DNA from: Callipepla californica brunnescens
Lineage: Eukaryota > Chordata > Aves > Galliformes > Odontophoridae
Assembly: GCA_023055505.1 (NCBI GenBank)
Contig: JALIRH010000014.1
Coordinates: 12,455,501-12,519,500, forward strand
Reading direction: 5' to 3'
DNA: 64,000 nucleotides
The first letter of the stretch is position 1, and each line of letters starts with the position of its first letter. A program made the translations under genes and the position numbers. The notes below the pieces were generated by a model, which saw only the letters and a list, made by a program, of their open reading frames with translations, searched no databases and was not told the origin of the DNA. Positions 25,332 to 39,707 of this stretch are shown here, in pieces.

Positions 25332-27659
25332 CCAAAAAGTGAAAATGAATTGAAGTAGAAAGGCATATTAAGCAATACATTGAAAATGGATTTAGACAGA
25401 TTGCTGTAAATAAGCTCCTTCTGTCGTCTACCAAACTGTTACTTAACATACCACCAAAGGAATCCATTGGTGTTTGAACGCCAAACAAAAATGGAATTTT
25501 AATCTTTTCTTTAATCACTATTTAGTGTGCCTGGCTCCAGCCAGAATAAAAGAAGAGTGGATGGAGATGTAAGCCAAGAGCTTTATATACCAGAGGAAAA
25601 AAAGATGTGCTGAAGTGCATGCAGCTAATCACAGTGCTGTTCAGATTTCAAACCCTGTTCAAGCATTTGTTTTGTCGCTTAATTACTATTTTTTAAAACC
25701 GAGGAGCTATGATCTGCAGAGATGATGGCATTTTTTGCACCCCAGGTCTCTTCATTTCTCCCAGCACCTCAGCAAGCACATCTTGCTTTCATATTCTACA
25801 ATAAGTTGCTGAAGATGAGAAAACCCTCCAGAAAACCAGCAGGGAAAGGAGAGCAAATGGAAACCATTCCTTTATTAAAGGAAGCTGCAGCCAAAGGCAG
25901 AGGTAAGTGACATGCCTGTGGGCTAACTAGAGCTGGGTCAGAAAATACTGACCAGACAAACTCACTGCCAGAGGTCAGTTTTGATTATAACTCCTATAAG
26001 CACTGCTGACAACAGCTGGCTATTTGAAACCAGCAATTGGCAGGATACACATGCAACAAAGGTGGCATTGCCACCTCTTCTGCTCATACACATTTAGCTT
26101 CCAAAGGCCAGAAGAAAGAATAGTTCACTTCTGAAAGGCTGTGCCTGAACTACATGAGGAGGAAAAGGCGGATTAAGAGGTTCCCCAGCACTGTCTCCTC
26201 CACTCACACCAACAGCTGAAAAAGCCTTTCCCTCTGCAGCACTCTGAACATTGTGCAGTGCCAGGACATGATTGTTTGCAATCTGTTTGCTGGCAAAAGT
26301 TACATCAGAAGCAAGATGCAGTTAATACGGGCAAAGCAGGCCGACTGCTCCCATCCATCCAGGGGCACTGTGCAAGAGAAGAGCATGCACTTTGTGTGTA
26401 GTCTGCCATGATCGTGCTCCAGCAAAGCTGGAGTAAGGAAGACACGGCCTCAGCACTGTGCAACTTCCATTCTCAGTACTAGCATGAAAATATCTGAGAT
26501 TTTCAGATCTCATAAAAAAGAAAAATATCTCCTCCATCAGCTGGAGGTACGCTTTCTGGGTCAGGAAGCTGAGCATGACCTTGGCTAGTCACGGCTCTTC
26601 ATTTACTGGAATAAGAGATGGCATACTACTAGGAAAAGAAAGCTACTAAAAGCCTGTCCTGCATTCTACCCAAGTGTTTTCAAAAGGTTAATTTCTGAAG
26701 CTATTTCAGTTCATCAAAAATTTAAGAGCTACATTAATATAATCCATACGCTCAACATTTCAGGAACGGTTAAAAGGCAACGCAGAACTGAATGGCAGCA
26801 CATCACGGCGAAAGATTAAATGCTTTAAAAGACAAAAAAAAAAAAAAGAAGTACGTCTCCCCAGCTGTGTCGTGACTCAGATCCAAACAGCAGGTCTGAG
26901 TCAGACCTAGAGGTTCCCTGCACAATGCCAAGATCCTGCAGTTTGGCCATCGTGCTCTTCCCTCCCATCAGGAACACCAGTAAAATGGAAATCCGTATGT
27001 TCAGCCTTGGGTTGTTCTCTGAGACGGTCACACTTCAGGGTACGGAGATAACTCGCTCAGCTCCTTCAGAAGGAAAAATGAAGCATGGGCCCTTGGATCA
27101 GACCTTATCCTGTGTCAGGAACCGGCACCACAGCTGGAGCAGAATCAGCAGAATGAAGTGGGCATGTGGACACGAAGCAGAGCCTCTTCTGCAGGAGTGC
27201 CCAGGGATGCTCGGCAGCTGCTTGCAGAGTTGCTGAAGCAAGATTTCCCTCCCAGAAGGCCAGGCATGCACACCTTTGGTGGACAAGGTGGCCTACTGCT
27301 TCAGCATTGCCCTATCCCAGCTGACTCAATGCTTATTAATGCAGAAAGCTTTTTATATAGAGTGCTAGGACAGTACTTTGTTGATCTGAATGCCCTTGCA
27401 TTCCTTCATTTAAGTTTTATTTGACCTTGGTTGCTGAAAACCCCTTAGCACAAACGGATTTTTACCTACAGAAGCATCCTGGTTCATCAGATGATTAAAG
27501 ACTGAAGGCATCAGCTAAGGACAGTGATATGACATCCAGCTCAGCCGCCTATCTCTGCCAAATGCTTCACACCTTGTTCCTCACTTAACTTTAGAAGTAA
27601 TATGATGGTTCTGCAGTGTTTGCTGTTCTGAATCTGCTTTTCGACTAACTCAGTCCAGG

Positions 27660-27675
27660 CACACACACACACACA
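27660..27675. repeat. (CA)8 dinucleotide microsatellite
   Basis: Eight CA copies in intron 1. It is short but a possible polymorphic marker. Confidence 0.95.
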
Positions 27676-28439
27676 ATGCCTCCCCAGAGTCAGTACAAAC
27701 AATGAATTCCTTCCCAGCTTCCAGCACACCTGAGAGCGCAGTGCTCCTTCAGACTCAGGCTGTTCTTACAGCTGCCAAAAACCCAGCTGAACCATTTTTA
27801 GACTTCAGAACCGTTCTCACTGCTTTAATTTGCCCACAAACTCTTCCTCATTTTTTCTGTTCACTACAGCGTTTAAAGCCCTTGGTATCTGCAGAAGTGC
27901 TCTGTTTCCCACGTAGCAGCATGCCTCAGGAACCTGCTCCGAGTCGTGGGATAAGCTCCTGCAGGCATTGAGCTGCATCAGAAACCTTATTTTCCCCCTC
28001 AAGCGACAGGCACAGCTCTCTGACCTTGCTTTAACATACAGCAACACATTGTAAAATTCCCAAACAAGAGTTTACTCCCTGGGCTATCCTCCCATTGAGA
28101 TAGGAAACAACTGTTAGTCACATCGCCTGAGGTATTGCTACGATGAGCTGCTCTGACAGCGAATCTGTGAGGTATGGAGATGGATAAATCATCCCTGAAC
28201 TGCCAGCCAGAATGAGATTAAAGACTTCCCAACCCCTCTCCTTTGCTTTCTGCTTCACGTGCTTCATGGAAACTCCACACTAGGTGAGCTCACCCAAGGA
28301 ACCAACACATATGCTGTACATCAGCGTGTCCCCAAATGCCCTTTGGACTGCAGCTCCTGGAAGAAGACAAGGACAACATCTGCAGAGATGCATGTTGTTT
28401 TCCGCAGAATTCAGTGCGATCAGAAGTTGTTTTAAATGC

Positions 28440-28452
28440 AAAAAAAAAAAAA
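28440..28452 (+). repeat. A13 homopolymer
   Basis: An A-run in intron 1. It is not preceded by a polyadenylation signal or retrogene sequence that I can recognise. Confidence 0.9.
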
Positions 28453-31400
28453 CACCCACATATTCACAGGAATAAGAATGAACAAGCTGGTATGGAGATC
28501 GACGGACAGCTGAAGCAGAATCCTCCAGATGTCTGTGCACATCCATGCTCCATTTCACTGCAGAAGACACTCAAACTGCAGCAGTTTCCTGTATGGACAG
28601 ACTTTGCAGCGCTGCTGCTGAAATGCAACTTATCATAGACTTACAGGTTGTGCTGCATGTGCAAAAACACTTGACTAATCTGCAGTAAGATTTAATAAAA
28701 ATGCAGGATATAAGAGCCGTTAATTCCATCATTTCTGTGTACTCCCTGTACCCACACCATAAACTCCTGCTCAGATTCCAGGAACATTAGAACGGTCAAA
28801 GATCGCTCAGATGAACACAACTTCAAAATACTTTGGATATTAGCAGAGATTCACACCACGTACTGCAAAAGGAATAATTCAGATCTCATTAAATATACCA
28901 CAATGATCATAGTGTACGCCAACAAATACTACACAAGTGAAGCTCACAGGATCTGGACAGCAAACATAAAATTACAAGTAAGCTGTGTGCCACAAGTAGT
29001 TTGGCCGGGTGAATATTTACATGAGGTTGGATTTGGGCAGATTGAAAACTTAACCAATAAAAGAAAGCAATCTGGATTTTGCCTGGAAGAAAAGGCAGAG
29101 CATTACAAGGTGTTCAAAAGCACAAGAGACCTGCAGGCTTCGGAACAGCTGAGATAGGATGGATACCTCTCCTTGTGGAAGTTGGGCTTATATTCAAACT
29201 TACTGAAGAAAAACCTCAAGGGCATGCTACAGAAATGCCCTTGAAAGATAATAGAAAAAAGAAATCTTTATCTATCATTGGGATGGATAAATCATAGAGA
29301 TTTCTCCTACCAGGAACGTACAAGAGGCAAAATCTGACCAGGAGTGATGTTATCTGCCAATAAGTCAGAGTCAGGATATCTAACATCTACCAGTGGCACT
29401 CACCTGCAACTACAGGAAATCATTCCCAGTTGCAATCAAAGAATAAACCGTTCCTCAGAAGTTGGATGGCTGACACAGAACCTCCTGCACCCTTCCTGCT
29501 GCTGACATCTGAATGAATACCAGGAGGACGACAAGCCCAAGCCACTGAGAGACTTGCAGACATCTTTTCAGAGATAGCTTTTCACGTTACCTTCTGCTAC
29601 CAGGAAAAATAACTTGATAACTTCATACTTAAACATTACTTGAACAAAATAATTCCAACTAACTCCAATAAAGCAAAGAGAAATGTTCACATTTTCTTAT
29701 TTTCCACGCTCATCACTCAGTACCTGTCTTCAGGACCCGTAACCCTCACTGTGACAGTTGTAGTTAAGAAAAAACAGTACTTATAATTGAACATGTTTAT
29801 TACCGTTACCTCAGGTGATGATCAACTGTTGTTTCGCCTCCTGGTTCATACTGCTAACATCAGACTCAATCTGGCTTTTTAATTAGAAGCAATGGAGCAA
29901 AACCCCATTTTGCTGTTTTTCAGCAATGGAAAAAAATCACCATTTTCCTTTCAGATAATTTTAAGAGCTTTGAAGTAAATTCTCTATCAGCTTCCTGGCA
30001 GACTTGATGCTTCTTGACAGCGTTAAGCTAAACTGAAAACATCAGCACTAAAAGGCAACATTTTACACGCCTCTTCTTCCCGAGAAGTTATTTAACTGCT
30101 GTTCAAACAAGGAGAACATTGCATCTAGCAATAGGAAACGCATATAGATCGATGCCAAAATTAATCATGCTCCTCTCACAATCAGACTTCCTGAGATCAC
30201 CTCTGTTACGCAGAAACATTTGAGCCGTCCTGCCTCCAGTTTCCCCGTTCACGCTGTCAGCTCATTTGATACACTTGTGTTTCATTGGCATCTCCAAGTT
30301 CTCCTTGAGCAGGGTAGTAAATAGAACAGCTGCCCTCAATGGCAAGGAGTCCTGCTGCACACCAGTGTGTGGTGGATGGCCAATGCCTGTACAGCTACAG
30401 CATTCTTGTAAATAGGTTTCCCTGTAAGGGAGCACAGGTCACTCCTTGAGAACAGGCACCAATTGCATTATCCCACTCTGAACAAGCACCACGAGCACCA
30501 ATGTCCTGTTTCAGTCTTCAAACATCTTCTAGAAACACAAGCCATCAGTGGTGGGTTACAAAGACTAAAGACATCACACACTTAAGGACTGAAATACCAC
30601 CACGAACCTGGTCGTTGAAGGTTATCCCAAGGAAAGTTCTAGGCACCTTAGAAGTTGTGTTTAGAATAAAGGATATCAACTTCTCATCAGTTCAAATACT
30701 GAAGTGCCAAGTACACGTATCCAGTAAGACAGTGTCTGCCACTTTTTCTCCTCTCCTCCCTCCACAGGGAAGGCATGGGCAGAACCCTCCACATACTTCA
30801 CACACCGTACATGCCATCTGGTCACATTTCCCAAGTCCACTACTTCTCTCCTTGCGAGCTGCCCCAGCAGTCTGCTTCTACCCATTCTGAATATGCTGTG
30901 CAATTGTGACCATCAAACATCTTGATGCTGTCCCACGGCTTTTATTTTCCATACCTCTACCCAAGACTGAAAAGAGGCTGACCCAAGGCCAGGAAAGGAT
31001 TAAGTAATCTATACTGAAATCTAGAGGCTGGATAAATCCTGGGTGGGTATCTTGGTCCATCCTAGAGATTCCTCTAGCAGTAATCATCACTTAACACCTG
31101 AAGCTGCAAGATGTAACATAGCAAGAAATTACCTGACTGCTCAAGATGCCAAGAGAGGCAGCAAGGAGGATACAGGATGCCTGGTTAGAATACAAAGGGA
31201 AAAAATCTGAACTCCTAGGATGAAATTGGTTGGACCTAGGAAAAAAGCTACTGACAGTCTGAGGGCTATCATCTCTGAGTGCTTGTGGAAGACAGATGAG
31301 ATACCCAACAAATGGCAAAGTACGTGCACATTAGGGAATTAAGGACAAGAGGGGTTGGCAATATAGATACAAAAACCATGTACGTGACAAATTCCTTTAG

Positions 31401-34400
31401 AGAGACACTCAGAGAGCAACAGGTACTAACTATGTCAGTGCCAGGATAAAAATCAAGAAACAATCAGCTTCTTTCTGGGATGAGTAACAATCGTGCAGAC
31501 AGGAGGGAGGAGATGCATCACTTCCCTGAGCGATGCAAACATGAGTAGGCAACAGTCTCGTTATTGCTAATATCCGAATTGGAATTTACTCAAATCGAAT
31601 CAAAATCTACATGTTTTGATGAAAACATCCAAGTCACGTATCAAAATTAGCTTTGCCAGAATCTTTCTAGACTCACTAAGATTACCTATTGATTTCAATG
31701 TTGGAATAACAAACACGCTCATTAAATTTGATGCTGCCAGCTAAGTGGAAAACAGAATTAAAATCCAGAAGAGGTCCTGACAAAACAGAACGCGTCAGAA
31801 ATGTGGGATACCACTCAAAGTGTGACTAAAAAGGCATTAACTGTATAAATGCAAGACATGACTCACTTCTTATGCAGCATTTCAGCAGCTGTTGTGTCAT
31901 TTCTGGGTGATGACAGATCACCGACTGTATGCATCTGTCCCACTCTTTGAAGAGAAGCAGGGCTCTTCCTGAGATATTTACAGACACATTATACACAGAA
32001 GAACGTACAATTATGTGTGCTGAACAGGGCAGAGATGACTAATTGCAAAGGAAGGGTATTAGCGACAGTCCTCTTTTCACACAGTTGCAAAGAAAACGGG
32101 GAAACATGAGATTAAAAGCACAGCACAGACAGAATTACGGCAGCAGCTTTTCTACTACAGGAGAAATTAGTATGTGCCATCTCAGGCCAAAAGCTAATTA
32201 GACATTGAGGAGTCTCATTTCATCACATGGGGCTTAAGGGGCACGTCTCCCTTGAGTTTCAACTGAAAACATCCAGCTCTGGAAGCCTTTGCTAACTGGT
32301 TTCTGGAAGCTTAAAGTAAGTAAGGGCAACAGAATAACCTCACGAGCATCCAGCAGGAAGCACAGAAACTCAACACAACACTTTCAATTTTCCTAAATCT
32401 ACAGCAGAGCAGAACTATATTCCAAAGAAACTGAATTATTTGGAGCATTTATTGTCCTTCAGCATCATTATGACAGCAGAGAACTTGGCCTTATAACAAA
32501 GTATAAATTCTCTTCTCTACAGCACATAGCCTGACCGAGTCATAATGAAGCTCCATGGGACTGAGAAAAATTGCTGTATAGGAGGACATTCTCTGTAATA
32601 GAGATTTTGTAGCTCGTTGTACTAGAATCAAGCAACCCATCTGACTCAAACATGTTACACCTAGCATTTTTATGAGTCTCACTTCATATTGAAAGAATAC
32701 CATTTAAGCATTGACCAAAAAAAAAAAAATAATCAATAAAGAAATAAAACACATGGTCGTACATAAACACACCAGAGAATGGCCAATATAAATACCTCAC
32801 ATTTGCCTAGGTGTTTTTTCTACCAGTGCTTATTAAACGGGCAAAAAATAAGTTCATTCTGCTAGGACTGTTTTAACAAGGGAAGGCTATTAGCAGGTCT
32901 TGGTGAGGTGTCTCTGAGCAATTCATTGAATGCATGATCTCTCTTGTGTCCTCTGAAAATTTATGCTGTAACACTTCAAGGCAAAAGCAGCGCTGGTAAA
33001 ACCGTACTACAGCACAGCTTACATGAAGAGAACACGGTGCTTCGTTTTAACAGCTTGGAGGAATTTTCAGGGGGAACCTCTGTTTAAGCTTTTGTAAAGT
33101 CTTCCTGTTTTCCTTCACTGGGAGCAAGAAGCAAGGCGTATCCTTTACCCTGGATTTTGGGTGTTCCCATAACATGAGGGCAGACGTTCCAGGAAGAATT
33201 CAGGTGGGGTTTGGGCTTGGTAACCTTGTTTGTAGCTATTGTTCAGTTTTTGTTACTCTTAGGATCAGTTGGAATTCAGAATGAAGGTTAACACCGCTTA
33301 TCCTAGTGCGAGGAAGAAAGCTCCTGGAAATAAACACCCCAAATTGGGCAGTTTGCAGAGGACAGGAAAGGCACACATCTGGAGCAGCACCTTGGGCAGC
33401 ATCAGGCAACATCACCTGCAGACAGCACTGCTTCTGACATCATAGCAGAAGATGCGTCCAAGTCAAAGCCCCCGAGCTATAAACAAGAACGATTTCTTCA
33501 AATGCTACTTTGGGTGACTCGATCTTCCTCCTTCAAGGGCACTTTCATTTGTTTTCAGATGCAGATAGATATAGGAAAGGAGTTATGGTAAGGGCTGTCC
33601 ACAACGTGGGCAAAGCAAGAATTCTCACCGCCTATGAAAAAGTAATGCTCAGCACAAAAGCAATGTGAAAATCATGAGTGTAACATGAAGGGGCTTCAGA
33701 TCAGCCCTTTCAGACCAGCCTTTCCAATACCAGCCTCATTTTGATTTCCTTCTGCCTGGAAGAAGCATGGATATTCTGAAAACAGAGCACCATTTCACCA
33801 TTTCTTCAGCACCATTTGCAACTGAGACAGGCAGAGAAGAGCCACCTCCACTTCGAAGTTTGACTGGACATTGCATGCAGCATTAGACTTGCCAAATTCT
33901 GTGCCACAGTTGACTGCAATAGGATAGAATTTATTTTAGAAAAGGTTTATCTATTTCAAGCTCAGTGTTTTTTTAAACATTTTGAAAGATGTGAATATCT
34001 GCTGAGTGGGGAGTAAGCAGGCTGAACAAACTGAGACTGAACTGAGTCAATTAATGGTAATGGACTGGGATTATTACCATAAAAGACTAAAGTTCAAAAC
34101 TTGATCTGTGTTATAAACGAAGAATCAATCTAATTAATTTTGCCAATAGCCATTCATTGGAAATGGCTTTTCCATCACTGCTCAAGAAAAAGCCCTGACC
34201 TGAAGACTAAGAGCACAGACCAGGGCAGCTGAGGTCAGCCAACGCCATCCAAGACCTACTGGCCCTTCTGAGACCGATCTGCTGACCACAGAGAGATTTC
34301 AGAGATCCTTTCTGTTCATGGCAAAGGCCTACTTCTCTGACACTTCTGCAGTATTTTTGAAAACCCTGCCAGCACTAGAGTACCACTATATAACAATTCA

Positions 34401-37400
34401 AGACTAATGTAACGGGAATGCAAATTCTCTCGATCCTTCTGAAAGTAAAAAATGGGTTTTCCATTCAAGAATGATTTTTGAAGGACCACAGATACAGACA
34501 TACAAGGTTATTACCAGTTATTACAGGTTCTTTCTAGGTTATCACAAGTACTTCACAGGGGACAAACAAGGTGTGAACACTGCAACTTCTCAAAAACTTT
34601 TGGCATAAGCACATCAGCAAAGAAGTTCTGAATGACTTTGCTTAGGAGGTGGACATCCCTACGTGCTCCATCTGACCTTACTAATAATCATTCAAGCTTC
34701 AAATCTGCTACCAGAGTCTCTGTTGTAAGCAATTATTTGCCTCCGTGCAAAAACGTTAATTTCATGCTCTGTAAACACATCTCCTTGTGAAAGACCAGCC
34801 TGCCTATAAAGGTTGCTTTTGACAGCCTGATGACCATCTTCCGCAGCAAGTGACTGAAGCATCCTTCGGTAGGTAGCAACATCTGTTCTCCCTTCAGTAC
34901 AGCACAGGACAGATTGAGATGACAAGTTTACAGGTGAATCACATATAATGACCTTTAAAAAAGGGAGCTGGAGTGCTTAGGCACTTACTTAAAACGGAGC
35001 AACTTGACATCATAAAATTAAAGACAACAACTGCTTGAAAGTAGCTGTAACATGTCATAACATTCCATCAATAACCTACTGTGGAAAATACTATTTCTGC
35101 AGTGCTACTGTTAAGAAAAGGATTCATAGAAGATGAAGGCTGGGGTAAGAAGGATGACTTTTTAAGTAGTAGCAGAATGACAAGAGACAGGCTAGTTGTC
35201 AAGCTTAGGGGGAAAAAATACCACGCTTTACCAAAACCAGCAGTGAGAAGTAGGCAGATTATTTGGCTCATAGCACCAAAACCAAGAAACAGGCACTGCC
35301 CATGAGATCAGGGATGATTATGCTATATTGCGAGCTTTCTTCCTCCCAGTGTTAGCCTGAATCCCCAAATAAATCCATCAGATACATACAATTTTAATTT
35401 TCAATGTCAGCACATGTAAGAGAGAGACAAGATAAAATATTTAAGGCAATATAAAAAAGCAACCGACTTCTGAAAATGCTACATGTGAAAGTTACCACCT
35501 TTGCTAGAAAGGCAAGAAAATCATAAATATGCCAGGCATCTAATCTAGGGAACAACTCAGCTTGGAATAATTTTATGCTATTAAGAGATGCACACTGAAT
35601 ATGGACTCAGATCACTTCATAATTCATATCTAACACACATTAAAAGTCAGCAGCATTGCAAAGCCTGTCAGGGAGGTCTTCCAAACACATCTGAATCCAT
35701 TCTGACATCTGTAAAGAGTGATGAAATGCTCCTCCACCTCTCTTAAAGCTTTCACTTATGTGTTGCCTTGCAGATGCCCTCAATGAGGCCTATTTTCTCA
35801 TGCCTCATGTTCTAAATTACTCCAGGGGCCACGCACATTAAATGAACCAGTCCTTTTCACTTCTAAGAACATCTCTTGAAACTTGAGGTAATAAGCAAAG
35901 AGACTTCAAATTCTAAGTCTTCAAATGGCACTTCCAGATTAGGAAATGTTTATGTCTTTCCCTAAATTTACTGCTCTCAGAAGAGGCCAGGCAAATTCAG
36001 CACTCCCAGTAGCACAAAGGAGAGCAGTTGCCTATTATGACTTAGGAAAGTATAAAGCTCAGATGTCAGTGCTTCCATAATCCCATCCCGGACAGCAGCT
36101 CGGAAGCAGGCTGCACAGGACTAGACTTTCACAAATTACATCAGGAAGGAGGACTGTGACATTTACTATCAAGTAGAGATGTCAATCTTACAAACATAAG
36201 AAGAAAGAATCATATGAACAATTTGTTGAAACTACTTTCCAATTCACAAAGCAAAACAGTTCATCTCACTGGTGTAATTTAGAGGAGCTCCCTGTACAGA
36301 GTTGTACTAGCACAACTGAGCAGGACACGATCTGCAAAGTGAGGACAAGACCGCATCACCCCTGCCACTGAGACAGCATGCTTCCAAACCCTGCTTAACA
36401 CACGCAATTTGATTACTGGATCGTTACCAGCCAGGCAGACTATTTTAAGGTAACTCATTTGCCATTCTTGCTATCACTACCATTAGCAAACTCGATTCAC
36501 GCTTTCATGCTCCTTCAAACAGGAACATGTATCAACCTCCAGCTTATTGAACCACAGAGTTTTAATCTCTTGCCTGGCAAAGCAGAAAACCTCTCATGTC
36601 AAAAAGAAGGGAAACCTCAGTGCCAGCCTAAGGGAGTCAATGACTGCTTCCTGGTAGGTGCAAAATTCAGTATATTTTTGGCTGCTCAGTACACTTTGTT
36701 TTAATGTGCCTAGACAACTTTCACCAATTGCTACAGTTTAAAACACCTTCCCTATATATAACTTCAAATGGGCATTTGCTTAGTTCTCAGAACTGCATCA
36801 AGCCCATGTTAACATGTTAATTGCAGTGACAGCTGGAGATGACCCCAATTAAATAACTCCACAGCAACAATATTCTATTTAAACAATCCTGGTAAGTTTC
36901 AGAAAGACCACTGCCTAAAAGAAGAAAAAAAAACCAACAATCCACAAAAATGAACCACAAAAAAAATGCTTATGTAGTTGAAAGCCTTCATCATTTAATC
37001 CTCCATACTCAGTTAGAAGCATTCAGACTGTCTGGAATAATTTACATAGCAGCTCTCATTACAGTAAGCCAAACATTTTATCCAAGAAGGGAAAGTATGA
37101 AGAAACTATAGCACATGGTGGTGATGGGGGGGGAAAAATCAAACACTTTCACCTCCACAGTTCTCTTAAATGCATTCTCAAAAGCAGCAGTTGCTTCAGA
37201 CAAGCCAAGATATTCCAGTTAGACCACAGGGACAAGAAACCATGCCAAATTCCTTAAAATCAAATAGAAGCCAACTTCTTGCTAGTTTCCATTAAAGGTG
37301 GGATCGTTTTCTTTTCCTTAAAGATGTTGAGCCAAAATTCATAGCTACTACAGATTTCAAAGTATATCTTCTTAGCGCTGCTTGGAAATACAGTATGTTT

Positions 37401-39692
37401 TTGATTGATGTTTCTGAGAACGAACCATGTCTTGTCTCTTCATCACAAACACAGACCTATAGAAAATGTGGGCCCTTCAAATGAGGCTCCACAGGTCAGT
37501 GAGATGATAACTGAACTACCTGTCATAAGAGCCAGCTTTGCTTTAGGCCAAACATAGTATCACTTATTCAAGAATCACTGCTACTTAAGAGGCAAATCAC
37601 ATAGGGTTTTTCTGCTTTCAGGTTCCGCAAGCTTAACTACCTTAGTAGAGAACTGACAGTTCTCCATAGGACATCGTGGTGCCTCTTTATGCAAGAGATG
37701 GAGAAAATCTCATGGGAAGAACAGCTGAAGAAGAGCCAAGTGAGGTAAGGGTGAAGAAAACCAGAAGAATGTACGGGTAGAAGAATCCTGGCCAGCACTT
37801 CAGGCTCCGTGGGCATTACAGAAAGGGAAAATTTCCACAGAACTTTTCTGATGAAGAGGTCATAAGAAAGCAGAGCAAACTCTACAGACAGTGGAAACAC
37901 CCTGGGTGATGGGAAACTTCTCTGTGGCTCAGGTGAGCAACCACTAAGAAAAGACAAGCATTACGGGCAGAAATATTGAGTTTAAACTTTTCTAATTGCA
38001 GACTGTAAGACGTGAACATATGCTCAGGTAAGCACATCCAACCAGATGCTCTACAGCACTTACTGTCAGCAGAACTGCCCCCGTCACGCATTTGGCACAC
38101 GTCATCTTCCAGTCACTACCTGTCTGGGAAGCATCAAAACCTGAATGTTTCATTCATCGTAGCCCAACAATATGAAGAACCGTTTTATCCTACAGAACGG
38201 AATCAAACAAGAAAACTCCTCTTTGCCAGGCATCACTGAGAGCCTTTGTTGAGCTGCACAAGAATTCGGCATAACCATTTCATACTTAAAAATAAGCGTG
38301 CAGCAGTGAATGTTCGCCATCCCGAAGCATGGGGAGATTTGCTAGGAGGATTATATTTAAGCAGTTTTAAACAGTAATGGGAAGTAGCAAAATCCAAATC
38401 ATTAGACTTGCATTTGCTCGGTTCGGCTCCTGCTGCAGGGCAGCGTGCCACGCTCCTTCCAGCGAGCAGGTAGGGCCCTGCTCAAGTAGTTACCCATTGA
38501 TGCTTGCCATCTCTAATCTCCTCTTGGAATTGCTCCCCAGTGCCAGGCAGACTGTGGGGATTTCAGCGAGCACAAGCTGGCTTATACCTTAACTGGTCCA
38601 AAGCTGGAGGAAGGTTCTTTAGGGGGTATCACAGACATGGAGATTTCCTGTGGTTACTCTGCAGGGTATAAACCAGATACACTGATAACCTTTATAAGGG
38701 AATGGATGTATCTTGCTCAGAATTATTTTTCACCCATAAAGTTATCAATAACACACTTAAACAATCCCTATTTCCCTTTCAAATTCTCCAGAATCATTTT
38801 GGTGGAAACCCCCACACCTAGAGAATTAGAACTGTCATTACGTGGAGGACTACCAGCATATAAACAACTACATCCATTTCAGATGGATTGCCTCTGTGGC
38901 ACCTCACTGCCTGGAGTGCTATTTCTACTGCCTAGCTTTGAGCAATTAATCTTTCAGCGTTCAGCCTGTCCACTAAGAACTCCGGGTGCTGAATACTGGA
39001 TCACTTTTTAATGAGGTGTCTACAGCAAAGCATAGATATTTCCCCGACCATTCTCAGGCTATGGAGAAATGAATGACTGGTTTACGTACTGGGGAGACGG
39101 GCTGCCTGAATTTTGGAAATCGAGGATATGTACATGTAGACTGCTCTGAAACTAATGCCTCCTATTTATTTCCATGGAAAATACAATGGATACAAAGAGC
39201 ACATCATCACCATTTGATGGAGCAAACTCTCAGCTACAAAATGCTATTTTTCATCATTAACTGTGGGCTTACGCTAGTGATGAACGAGAGCCTGCATGCT
39301 GCACTCACACAAACTGCGTGGCCCATCCAGATCACGGCCTGTCATTCATATCAGCGTCACCACTGCTGAAACGCACCACCTGCTCACATCCACTGCTTGG
39401 TCTCCAGAAGCATTCAGTAAGCACTGATGAACGTCAGTGGGTGTTATTTCTTCTGCACGGAGGAATTCAGTGACACACCTTTGCTTCACCCGCACTTCCA
39501 TGTCAGGCACCGTTCTGTCAGCCTGCCCCTCTGCTGCCCCTCTGCTGTCACACAGCAATAAAACGTGATGGAATATTGCTGGGAAGGTTCAACCTCTGCT
39601 GCCATCCCACCAACATCTGCCTACGATATCGTGGCCCAACAGAGTAAAACAGGAGGCGCTACTTTCGGAGCAATGGAATGCAATAAAAGAAG

Positions 39693-39707
39693 AAAAAAAA
39701 AAAAAAA
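39693..39707 (+). repeat. A15 homopolymer
   Basis: An A-run in intron 1, preceded by 'caataaaaga'. The upstream sequence shows no recognisable retrogene. Confidence 0.9.

Noticed and set aside
31091..31463. Plus-strand text around 31260-31330 whose translation (ISECLWKTDEIPNKWQ) faintly recalls LINE reverse-transcriptase spacing before the first RT block.
   Set aside because: Only a few residues fit, the adjoining conserved blocks are missing and stops interrupt the frame. It is too weak to call a mobile element without an alignment.
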